This document shows, in pieces, positions 26,614 to 34,094 of a DNA stretch of 64,000 nucleotides (positions within the stretch are counted from its first letter, which is position 1; each line of letters opens with the position of its first letter). The DNA comes from Novosphingobium sp. RL4. Lineage in GTDB: Bacteria > Pseudomonadota > Alphaproteobacteria > Sphingomonadales > Sphingomonadaceae. Where the stretch lies: positions 2,816,001-2,880,000 of the forward strand of contig NZ_CP141944.1 of assembly GCF_035658495.1 (NCBI RefSeq), in the 5' to 3' direction. Made by a program: the position numbers and the translations under genes. Under the pieces are notes generated by a model. That model saw only the letters and a program-made list of their open reading frames with translations, had not been told where the DNA came from and made no database searches.

Positions 26614-27114
26614 TCAGGTCGGCAGATAGCCGATCCGGCCTGCCCGCTCCTCCTCGTGGAGCGCGGCGAGGTCCAGTTCGAAGGCGATGTCGCCCTCGGG
26701 CATCTGGACGCGGGGATTGCCCGTCCAGTAGAGCACCCGGCAGGTCCGCCGGGCGATGCGCCAGCCGTTTTCGGTGCGGACCAGTTCATCGTCGTAGTAG
26801 CCGCTGCCGTCCCACACCGGCGGCTGTCCAGCGGCATGACGGATGAGCCGCCACTGGCCATATGTCACTGTAAAAGCTCTATCTTCCTCCACTCGAACGA
26901 GGTGATTGCTCATCACATGCTGGGTTGCATCGAACATTTCGTGAAAGGCACCGAAAGCATGCTGAAAGGCACCTAGATCGTTCCAGCACGAACCGGGCCC
27001 GTAATCGACCGCACAGTCCGCCGTGAACACCCGCCCGAACAGATCCCAGCGCCGGGTGTCCATGGCGAGGCCGTAGAGATTGAGCACTTCGACGATGTCC
27101 TCACGGTCCGCCAT
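26614..27114 (-). CDS. SnoaL-like / NTF2-fold protein
   Basis: 166 residues, ATG 27114 with GGGAGG upstream. One cone-shaped alpha+beta barrel domain: N-terminal helix DIVEVLNLYGLAMDTRRWDLFGRVF, TADCAVDYG strand, QHVMSNHLVRVE and the C-terminal GYYDDELVRTENGWRIARRT hairpin. This is the SnoaL_4 pattern shared by ring-hydroxylating dioxygenase-like helpers, scytalone dehydratase-like enzymes and BaiE-type bile-acid dehydratases. Located 14 bases after the MaoC-type gene, so cotranscribed. Dehydratase or isomerase on a ring substrate is a reasonable but unproven role. Confidence 0.82.
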   Translation of the reverse strand: MADREDIVEVLNLYGLAMDTRRWDLFGRVFTADCAVDYGPGSCWNDLGAFQHAFGAFHEMFDATQHVMSNHLVRVEEDRAFTVTYGQWRLIRHAAGQPPVWDGSGYYDDELVRTENGWRIARRTCRVLYWTGNPRVQMPEGDIAFELDLAALHEEERAGRIGYLPT

Positions 27115-27128
27115 GGTCGTCCTCCCGG

Positions 27129-28307
27129 TCAGAGCGGCAACGATACCGTCGCGGTGCCCTTGAGGATGGTGTTGCCGTCCTGCGTGGTCATCCGCGTCTC
27201 GACCGTGACCACCGGCATCCCGAATTCGGAGGTCTCCTGCCTGTCGATCACGGCGGCATCCACGTAAGTCACGTCCCCTTCGAAAGCGGGGCTGCGGAAC
27301 TGGGTCTTCGAGTGCCAGATATAGCCTTCGTGCCCGGCCCAGTAGGCCACCGTATCGAGGTGCCAGGCATTCATCGACGAGCCGTAGCCATAAGCACCGC
27401 CCATGCCGACCTTCTCGGCCTTCTCGGGATTGATGTGCCCGGAGCTGGGCCCGTGGAACAGGCCGTCACCCTGGCGCGGATCGATCTTGCGGGCTTCGAA
27501 GTCGTAGCTCATGTCGCCGCCGAAGCCTGCGTCTTCCTGGGCGGGATCGTGCACGCCTTCAGGTGCGTTCCAGCGCCAGGTGCCCCAGATGTTCTGCCGG
27601 TGCGCACGGCATTCGAGCGCGAAAGTGACGCGGCTGTGCGGCCCGATCACCCGGCGCGGCAAAGTATCGCCCACCTTGACCGTGCTCCAGCGCGGCGAGA
27701 TGCCTTCGCGGCCCGACCTGATCCAGTCCAGCCGCACTTTCGCCACTTCGTCCAGTTCCTCCCTTGTCCAGGACCTGGGCGCGCGATTCTCCTTGTCGTA
27801 GACTTTCCGCTTGTTCGCCTCCTCCACGAGGTAGCGGATCGAGGTCGCCCGCTCCTTGGCGACGAGCGCGCCGTGCTGGTTGCGGTGGACCGTATCGCCA
27901 TCGGCGAACATCGTCGGCCCGGCAAAGCCTGTCTCGGCAATGCGATAGCCCGCGAAGCTGCGCTCCTGCACGAGCTTGTCGCCGGGGCGGACGGGATTGC
28001 CGTAGAACCACCATTCCTCCCCCGCGAAGATCAGGTGCGATCCCGGAATCCGGCCGACGCAGGAAGGATGGCAGCCGTGGCCGTAGTCCATGGCGACGGT
28101 GAAGCTCTGCGGGGCGACGATACCGCCGAAGCGGCTGGCCCGCGCGAAATTCTCGTCCCAGTGCAGGGGATTGGCGTAATCCATCGCCTGCGCCCAGCGG
28201 CGGATGTCCGTGGCGTTGCACGGGTCCCAGAACTCGGCGAAAATCACCGGCTTGCCGACCCACCGATCGACATCGCTGGTGTCGAGGAACACATCGCCTT
28301 CGGCCAT
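27129..28307 (-). CDS. Two-hotdog MaoC/FAS1-like dehydratase
   Basis: 392 residues, ATG 28307 with GGAGAG upstream. First hotdog domain about 20-170 (DIRRWAQAMDYANPLHWDENFARASRFGGIVAPQSF, the FAS1-like dehydratase N-terminal pattern with conserved Asn-Pro and His), second about 210-390 (GSSMNAWHLDTVAYWAGHEG, FRSPAFEGDVTYVDAAV). Such proteins hydrate or dehydrate acyl-CoA thioesters. First gene of the minus-strand catabolic run. The substrate would be an enoyl-CoA made after the CoA-transferase step, by inference from neighbours. Confidence 0.85.
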   Translation of the reverse strand: MAEGDVFLDTSDVDRWVGKPVIFAEFWDPCNATDIRRWAQAMDYANPLHWDENFARASRFGGIVAPQSFTVAMDYGHGCHPSCVGRIPGSHLIFAGEEWWFYGNPVRPGDKLVQERSFAGYRIAETGFAGPTMFADGDTVHRNQHGALVAKERATSIRYLVEEANKRKVYDKENRAPRSWTREELDEVAKVRLDWIRSGREGISPRWSTVKVGDTLPRRVIGPHSRVTFALECRAHRQNIWGTWRWNAPEGVHDPAQEDAGFGGDMSYDFEARKIDPRQGDGLFHGPSSGHINPEKAEKVGMGGAYGYGSSMNAWHLDTVAYWAGHEGYIWHSKTQFRSPAFEGDVTYVDAAVIDRQETSEFGMPVVTVETRMTTQDGNTILKGTATVSLPL

Positions 28308-28568
28308 TTCTCTCTCCGATCTCTCGCGGCCTGCCCTTTGCGGCAGTGCCGAACCCGTCCCGTGCGATCTTCACCCGCGACGCGGCGGGCGCCTGTCCGT
28401 AGGTGCAGCCGCATCGGCAGTGGACGCAAGGCGCCGCCGCGCCGCGCCCATCAAGTGCGCAGGGGCGATACTTGCGCGCCGACCGCATTCGATCGCACCT
28501 TTCCGGCCGCGAATTGCGCTAGCCCTTGGGCCAAACACGAATCAAACCCGCTCGGGAGAGCCTGCTTC
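28308..28568. promoter_or_regulatory. Divergent promoter region of catabolic genes
   Basis: 261 bases between the divergent MaoC-type and dehydrogenase genes. GC-rich for most of its length, less so in the last 60 bases before the dehydrogenase. A short inverted repeat, CAAGT at 28452-28456 and ACTTG at 28470-28474, is the only symmetry noticed. No clear -35/-10 pair seen. Confidence 0.3.
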
Positions 28569-29363
28569 ATGAAGATCGACAATACCCTCGCCGCAGTCGT
28601 CACCGGCGGCGCTTCGGGCCTCGGCCGCGCCAGCGCTCAGGCCCTTGCCGATGCCGGCGTGAAAGTAGCCGTGTTCGACATCAGCGAGGAAGCGGGCGAA
28701 GCTTTCGCGGCCGAGATCGGCGGCGTGTTCTGCAAGGTGAACATCCTTGACGAGGAAAGCGTGGAAGCCGGCTTCGCCAGGGCCCGCGCCGCTCACGGGC
28801 AGGAACGGATCGTCGTCCACTGCGCCGTCGTGGCCGGCGGCGGCAAGACCGTCTCGTTCGACAAGACCACCGGCGGCTACAAGCGCGCCGCCACCGAGCA
28901 GATCGCCAGAACGGCCGAAGGCGTGTTCACTGCCTCCTACCGCGTCGCCTCGATCGCCGCGCTGGGCATGGCCGGCGCCGACCCGCTCAATGACGACGGC
29001 GAACGCGGCTGCATCGTGTTCACCTCGTCGGCCGCATCGCAGGACGGGCAGGTCGGGCAAGTCGCCTACGGCGGCGCCAAGGGCGCGGTGAACGCCATGG
29101 TCCTGCCGATGGCCCGCGATCTCATGGACCTCGGCATCCGGGTGAACGCCATCCTTCCCGGCACTTTCGCCACGCCGCCGATGCTGCGGGTCAAGGAAAT
29201 GAACGAGGCGGTCTACGATGGCCTCGGCAAGGCCGTGCCCTTCCCCAAGCGGCTCGGCAATCCCGAGGAATTCGCCTCGCTGGTGATGGAACTGGCCCGC
29301 AACACCTATTTCAACGGCCAGTGCATCCGTCTTGACGGCGGCATCCGCATGCCGCCGAAATGA
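28569..29363 (+). CDS. Short-chain dehydrogenase/reductase, HSD10-like, altered active site
   Basis: 264 residues from ATG 28569, GGGAG upstream. Rossmann start VVTGGASGLGRASA, cofactor Asp in VAVFDIS, catalytic S154, Y167 and K171 (YGGAK). Two usual residues differ: the NxAG strand motif reads HCAV (residues 84-87), and the helix-4 catalytic Asn is replaced by Thr (about residue 115). It closely resembles the dehydrogenase at 61981-62766, which keeps both. Divergent from the MaoC-type gene, so a shared promoter region is likely. NAD-dependent oxidation of a hydroxyacyl-CoA or sterol-like alcohol is possible, but activity may be changed. Confidence 0.87.
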   Translation: MKIDNTLAAVVTGGASGLGRASAQALADAGVKVAVFDISEEAGEAFAAEIGGVFCKVNILDEESVEAGFARARAAHGQERIVVHCAVVAGGGKTVSFDKTTGGYKRAATEQIARTAEGVFTASYRVASIAALGMAGADPLNDDGERGCIVFTSSAASQDGQVGQVAYGGAKGAVNAMVLPMARDLMDLGIRVNAILPGTFATPPMLRVKEMNEAVYDGLGKAVPFPKRLGNPEEFASLVMELARNTYFNGQCIRLDGGIRMPPK

Positions 29364-29434
29364 CCGCTTCCGCTTGAGAATCGCCGGACAAGCCTCCAGA
29401 GCGGCCATCCGGTCGGTAAGGGGGCCCAGCGACA

Positions 29435-30013
29435 ATGCAGAACGTCATCGATTTCGTGATGGAGCTGGACCGGCTCAAGGCCGTCACCCGCAAGGTGAAG
29501 CCCATCGGCCTCGACCGTTACGAGAATTCGGCCGAGCATAGCTGGCAGATCGCGCTCTTCGCCGTGGCGCTCGCACCCCATGCCTCGGGAACGCCGGACA
29601 TCTCGCGGGTCATGGCGATGCTGCTGGTCCACGATATCGGCGAGATCGAGACCGGCGATGTCATGGTGTTCTTCGAGGAAGGCCTGGCGGACCGCAAGGC
29701 GGCCGAGCGCGCGGCCATAGACCGGATCTTCGGCATCCTGCCCGATGCCGAGGCGGATTACCTGCGCGGCCTCTGGACCGAGTTCGAGGAAGAACGGACC
29801 GCCGAGGCCCGCTTCGCCCATGCCATCGACCGCGCGATGCCCGCCCTGCTCAACTTGCGCAACGAGGGGCAGAGCTGGCGCGAGAACGGGATCAGCCACG
29901 AGCGGGTCGTGAAGCGCCTGAAGCCGCAGATCAGCCGCGGCGCGCCCGCGCTGTGGGACTATCTCGAAGCGGAACTGGAGACGGCGCGGGCCAGGGGCTA
30001 CTTCGGGGCGTGA
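29435..30013 (+). CDS. HD-domain hydrolase, YfbR/HDDC2-like
   Basis: 192 residues, ATG 29435. Metal-binding HD pattern: NSAEHSWQIALFAVAL supplies the first His, LLVHDIGEIETGD the His-Asp pair, and HAIDRAMPALLNL the last Asp. This order matches the HDDC2/YfbR group, which hydrolyses 5'-deoxynucleotides to nucleosides. Cytoplasmic, no signal. It follows the dehydrogenase by 71 bases on the same strand and may be cotranscribed, but its likely role in nucleotide clean-up is unrelated. Confidence 0.88.
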   Translation: MQNVIDFVMELDRLKAVTRKVKPIGLDRYENSAEHSWQIALFAVALAPHASGTPDISRVMAMLLVHDIGEIETGDVMVFFEEGLADRKAAERAAIDRIFGILPDAEADYLRGLWTEFEEERTAEARFAHAIDRAMPALLNLRNEGQSWRENGISHERVVKRLKPQISRGAPALWDYLEAELETARARGYFGA

Positions 30014-30107
30014 GGCCGCCCGGCTGCGCGCCACCTTCGCGTTTTCTTCCTTCCCCTCCCGATACCCGCCTTGACAGCGCCGCGCGCGCAGGCCCAATCG
30101 ACGATCG

Positions 30108-31862
30108 ATGCGACGTCCCGCCGTTAACGCCCTGAAAGCCCTGGTCATCCGCCAGCGGCAGCGCATGCGCGAAAGCGAACTGGCGTTCATCGTGCTGGCC
30201 GTTCTGGCCGGGATCGCGGCGGGCTGGCTGACCAACCTGCAAGGGTTCCTCGCCCATGCCCTCCAGCAGCTCTTCTACGGCGTCACCGGCAACCGGCTGA
30301 GCGCGATCGGCGAAATCCGCCATCCCTGGCGCCTGCTGGCACTCCCCTTCGGCGGACTCGTGCTGATCGGCATCGGCTATCTGCTGCGCCGCCGCCGCCG
30401 CGCGCCGATCGACGTGGTGGAGGCCAATGCCCTGCACAGCGGCCGGATTCCCTTCATCGACAATCTCATCATCTCGGCACAGACGATCATCTCGAACGGC
30501 GCCGGGGCATCGGTCGGGCTGGAGGCGGCCTATGCGCAGATGGGCGGCGGCGTGGCCTCGGTGCTGGGCCAGTGGTTCAAGCTGCGCCGCGCCGACATGC
30601 GGACGCTGGTGGGCGCGGGCGCGGGCGCGGCCGTGGGCGCCGCCTTCGGCGCACCGCTGGCGGGCGCCTTCTATGCCTTCGAGATCGTGATCGGCACTTA
30701 TACCCCCGCCGCCATCGCCCCGGTCATCGCCGCCGCCCTCGGCGCCGCGTTCATCACGCGCCAGCTCGGCGTGGAACCCTACCTGATCGCCGCATCGAGC
30801 ACGCATGAGCTGACCACCGGGGACTATTTCATCTATGCCGTGCTCGGGCTGGTCTGCGCCCTGGTGGGCATCCTCGTCATGCGGCTGGTGACGTTTACCG
30901 AGCTTCACGTCCAGCGCTTCACCCGCTTCACGCGCTGGAAACCGCTGGTCGGCGGACTGCTGCTGATGCCGCTCGCATGGGTATCGCCGCAATCGCTTTC
31001 GGCGGGGCACGGGGCGATGCATCTCAATCTCGTGATGCAGCCGGCGATCCAGTTCCTGCTCGTGGTTCTCGCGCTCAAGATCGCCGCCTCGGTGATCTCG
31101 CTCAGCTTCGGCTTTCGCGGCGGCCTGTTCTTCGCCTCGCTGTTCCTGGGATCGCTGGTCGGCCTGATCTTCGCCGCCGCCGTGCAGATGCTGCCGCTGG
31201 GCATCGAGCTGGACCCCACCCAAGCCGCCCTCGTCGGCATGAGCGCGCTGGCCGTCTCCATCGTCGGCGGCCCGATGACGCTGGCGATGCTCATGCTGGA
31301 AACCACGCACGACTTCGCGCTGATGGGCGTGGTGCTGACCGCCTCGCTCGTATCCAGCGCCTTCACGCGCGAGATGTTCGGCTATTCGTTCTCCACCTGG
31401 CGCCTGCACATTCGCGGCTCGATCATCCGTTCCCCGCGCGATATCGGCTGGATGCTCAGCCTCACCGCCGGGCGCATCATGCGCAAGGACTGGATCTCGG
31501 TGCCCGCAACCCTTTCCATCGCCGATTTCCGCGCCCGCGTGCCGCTCGGCTCGGCCAGCAAGGCGATCCTGCTGGACGAGGAGGAACACTACGCCGGGAT
31601 CGTCACCACCTCCGCCGCCTACAACCCCGAACTGGCGCAGGACAGCGCGGTGGGCGGGCTGGCGACGCTGAAGGGCACCACGCTTTCCCCCACCACCGAC
31701 ATCCGCGCGATGATCAAGGCCTTCGACGTGGCCGTGGCCGACGAACTGGCGGTGGTGGACGGTATCGGCAATGTCGTTGGCGTCGTGACCGAACGCCACG
31801 CGCGCCGCCGCTACTTCGAGGAGATCGAGGCCTCGCAGCGGGAACTGTTCGGCGAAAGCTGA
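30108..31862 (+). CDS. CLC-family chloride channel/transporter with C-terminal CBS-like region
   Basis: 584 residues. About ten membrane helices up to residue 430, then a cytoplasmic part of about 150 residues with two CBS-like stretches (DWISVPATLSIADF, AVADELAVVDGIGNVVGVVTER). The central selectivity motif, usually GREGP, reads GLEAA at residues 137-141, so the gating Glu (E139) is kept but its neighbours are not. The GSGIP motif is represented by HSGRIP at 110-115. AGAAVGAAFGAPLAGAFYAFEI after it is standard CLC. Probably H+/Cl- exchange or fluoride/chloride movement; the motif changes make ion preference uncertain. Confidence 0.9.
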   Translation: MRRPAVNALKALVIRQRQRMRESELAFIVLAVLAGIAAGWLTNLQGFLAHALQQLFYGVTGNRLSAIGEIRHPWRLLALPFGGLVLIGIGYLLRRRRRAPIDVVEANALHSGRIPFIDNLIISAQTIISNGAGASVGLEAAYAQMGGGVASVLGQWFKLRRADMRTLVGAGAGAAVGAAFGAPLAGAFYAFEIVIGTYTPAAIAPVIAAALGAAFITRQLGVEPYLIAASSTHELTTGDYFIYAVLGLVCALVGILVMRLVTFTELHVQRFTRFTRWKPLVGGLLLMPLAWVSPQSLSAGHGAMHLNLVMQPAIQFLLVVLALKIAASVISLSFGFRGGLFFASLFLGSLVGLIFAAAVQMLPLGIELDPTQAALVGMSALAVSIVGGPMTLAMLMLETTHDFALMGVVLTASLVSSAFTREMFGYSFSTWRLHIRGSIIRSPRDIGWMLSLTAGRIMRKDWISVPATLSIADFRARVPLGSASKAILLDEEEHYAGIVTTSAAYNPELAQDSAVGGLATLKGTTLSPTTDIRAMIKAFDVAVADELAVVDGIGNVVGVVTERHARRRYFEEIEASQRELFGES

Positions 31863-31911
31863 AGCGGGAGGAATGCAGGGGCCATCGCCCCCGCACCCCC
31901 GGAACCTGCTC

Positions 31912-33831
31912 CTAGTCCTTCGCCACCGGCAGCCACACGGCGCTGGCCGCATCGCCGCCATAAGTCACCGTCTCGGTCGCCTTCACATAGTCGCTCGCCC
32001 TGGCCTCCATGATCGAGGGCACCCAGGACTGCGGATTGCGGTCATAGAGCGGGAACAGGCTGGACTGCACCTGCACCATGATCCGGTGGCCCGGCAGGAA
32101 CACGTGATCGACGTTCGGCAACGACCACTGGAAGGTATAGCCCTTGCCCGGCTCCAGCGGCTGCGGCTTGTCGAAGCCGTGGACGTAGCGGCCGCGGAAG
32201 ATCTCGATGCCGATGCCGAGCTGGTAGCCCGCCAGTTCCGGATTGGCCGAGTTTTCCTGCGGATAGACGTCGATCAGCTTGACCACATAGTCGCTGTCCC
32301 GCCCGCTGGTGGAGGCGTGCAGCTCCACCTTGGGCGCTCCCTTGATGTGGACCGCCTTGTCCAGCGTGCCGGTGGTATAGCTCAGCACGTCCGGGCGGCC
32401 GTCAACGAAGCGCTGGTCGTGGACGAGCCAGGTCTTCCACTCCTCGCCCTGCATGTGCACCGGGCGCGGCAGCATCGGCACCGGCTTGGCGGGGTCGGAG
32501 ACGTAGCTGTCGCTGCCCGCCGCCGGCTTGCTCCATGAGAGGCCGTAGTTCCCCGCAAGGTAGAGCGGCGTGTAATCGCCCGCCGGCCACTTCTGCGACA
32601 CTTCCCAGCCGCCCTTGTCGCCCTTGGCGCCGGTGGCATAGGTGATCACCGGCGGCGTGTTGCAGGCCGGTGCCACGGTTTTCAGGTGACAGTCGAGGAA
32701 GGGCTTCATGTAGCGCTGGCGGAACTGGCCGCCGGTATCGCCTTCCCACTTGAGCGGACCAAGCTCACGCGCTTCGTAGTTGACCTGGGAGTGGCGCCAG
32801 GGGCCGATGGCAAGGCTCACCATGTCGTCCGGCGTGCCGTTCGCCTTGAGCGCCTGGTAGACCGCCGGGGCGCCGTAGCTGTCCTCCTGGTCCCACTGTC
32901 CCACCACGAGCATGGTCGGCACCGTCAGCTTGCGCGCGCCGAGCAGCTTGTCCACCGCCTGCCCCTGCCACCAGGCATCGTAGCCGGGATGCTCCAGCAC
33001 CTTGCGCACCACCGGCAGGTCGATGAGGCCGTATGCCTTGGCATATTCCATGGCCGAACCGGCATCGAGATAGGCCTGGTACTCGTCCCCCGTGCCCTTG
33101 GGCACCGCGCCGCCGCCCTTCTTGACCGTCTGGCCAAGGTCGTAGTCGAACCCGAACATGCGGAAGGCGCCGTTGTGGAACCAGTCGTCGCCCATCCAGC
33201 CGTCCACCATCGGGCTCTGCGGCACGGCGGCCTTGAGCGCGGGGTGCGGATCGATCAGCGCCATGAGCGAGGTGAAGCCGAGATAGGACGAGCCGGTGAT
33301 GCCGACCTTGCCGTTGCTCTCCTTCACGTTCTTCACCAGCCAGTCGATGGTGTCGTAAGCGTCGGTGGCGTGATCGACCTTTGTCTTGTTGAGCGGGCCT
33401 CGCAGCGGCCGGTTCATCACGTAGTCGCCTTCGGAACCGTCAAGCCCGCGCACGTCCTGATAGACCCGGATGTAACCGTCGTTGACGAAATCCGCGTCCA
33501 TGACGGGCAGGATTTCCTCGATCTTCTGGCTGCGGTTGCGGCTGGTCATGCCGCCGGCGTTGTAGGGCGTGCGGCTGAGCAGGATCGGACCGTCCTTCGT
33601 GCCCTTGCGCATGACGATGACGGTGAAGAGCTTCTTGCCGTCCCGCATGGGAATCATCACCTCGCGGCGGATGTAGTCCGCCTGCGGGCGTACCCAGTCG
33701 TACGATTCGACCTGCTCGTTCATCATGGTGTCGGTGGGCGCGCGGGCGCTGTCCTGTGCGGAAAGCTGGGCGGCGGCGAGTGCAAGCGGCGCGGCTGCAA
33801 GGCACGCGGCGATCCGAAGGCTTTTTGTCAT
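31912..33831 (-). CDS. CocE/NonD-family hydrolase, alpha-amino acid ester hydrolase-like
   Basis: 639 residues from ATG 33831, chosen because MTKSLRIAACLAAAPLALAAAQLSAQ is a clean signal peptide; an ATG at 33855 is also in frame. Alpha/beta hydrolase domain with VYQDVRGLDGSEGDY and nucleophile S182 in GITGSSYLGF; acid in VGQWDQED and His in GPWRHSQ; then the C-terminal jelly-roll (X-Pro dipeptidyl-peptidase C-terminal domain). This order is that of alpha-amino acid ester hydrolases and glutaryl-7-ACA acylases, secreted serine enzymes acting on esters or amides. Divergent from the transglutaminase-domain gene. Confidence 0.9.
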   Translation of the reverse strand: MTKSLRIAACLAAAPLALAAAQLSAQDSARAPTDTMMNEQVESYDWVRPQADYIRREVMIPMRDGKKLFTVIVMRKGTKDGPILLSRTPYNAGGMTSRNRSQKIEEILPVMDADFVNDGYIRVYQDVRGLDGSEGDYVMNRPLRGPLNKTKVDHATDAYDTIDWLVKNVKESNGKVGITGSSYLGFTSLMALIDPHPALKAAVPQSPMVDGWMGDDWFHNGAFRMFGFDYDLGQTVKKGGGAVPKGTGDEYQAYLDAGSAMEYAKAYGLIDLPVVRKVLEHPGYDAWWQGQAVDKLLGARKLTVPTMLVVGQWDQEDSYGAPAVYQALKANGTPDDMVSLAIGPWRHSQVNYEARELGPLKWEGDTGGQFRQRYMKPFLDCHLKTVAPACNTPPVITYATGAKGDKGGWEVSQKWPAGDYTPLYLAGNYGLSWSKPAAGSDSYVSDPAKPVPMLPRPVHMQGEEWKTWLVHDQRFVDGRPDVLSYTTGTLDKAVHIKGAPKVELHASTSGRDSDYVVKLIDVYPQENSANPELAGYQLGIGIEIFRGRYVHGFDKPQPLEPGKGYTFQWSLPNVDHVFLPGHRIMVQVQSSLFPLYDRNPQSWVPSIMEARASDYVKATETVTYGGDAASAVWLPVAKD

Positions 33832-34094
33832 GGGCCCGATTGGTGGCCCGTGCATTTCCGGCGGTCAAGCGTGAAGACGAGCGGCCGCGCGAAACAGCAG
33901 CGCCGGGCCTGCCCTGCCCCCGCCTTGCGCGCCCGGCCGCGAGGTGCAGGCGCGCGCGCGACAGTTTCGGCAAGAACTGCAACAGCCCATGAAACAAGGC
34001 TATCCAATTGAATTAAAAAACGAATTTTCATCCGGCAATAGTCTTGCCTTGCCGAAAATACCGGACATTATGAGGTGTAATCACGGGGGTTGAT
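33832..34094. promoter_or_regulatory. Divergent promoter region with inverted repeats
   Basis: 263 bases between divergent genes, GC-rich at first and AT-rich at 34006-34080. Contains a perfect 10-base inverted repeat, TTTCGGCAAG at 33965-33974 and CTTGCCGAAA at 34048-34057, and within it a second, CGGCAA 34033-34038 with TTGCCG 34049-34054. The AT-rich part just before the GTG at 34095 is a plausible promoter for that gene. Regulator unknown. Confidence 0.4.

Noticed and set aside
26103..26846. Possible AraC-like remnant (short LSPMAFRK match) in the 26085-26613 gap
   Set aside because: The match is too short, the flanks are arginine-rich without helix-turn-helix pattern, and the frame runs into the antisense of the SnoaL-like gene.
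27312..28568. Upstream extension of the dehydrogenase gene
   Set aside because: The frame stays open but the extension is antisense to the MaoC-type gene, and the conserved dehydrogenase N-terminus starts at 28569.
31879..31892. GGGGC-CATC-GCCCC hairpin after the CLC gene
   Set aside because: Five-base stem without U-run; too short in GC-rich DNA to call a terminator.
29931..31961. 676-residue open frame antisense to the CLC gene
   Set aside because: His/Gln/Arg-rich shadow; the CLC reading frame has membrane helices and family motifs.
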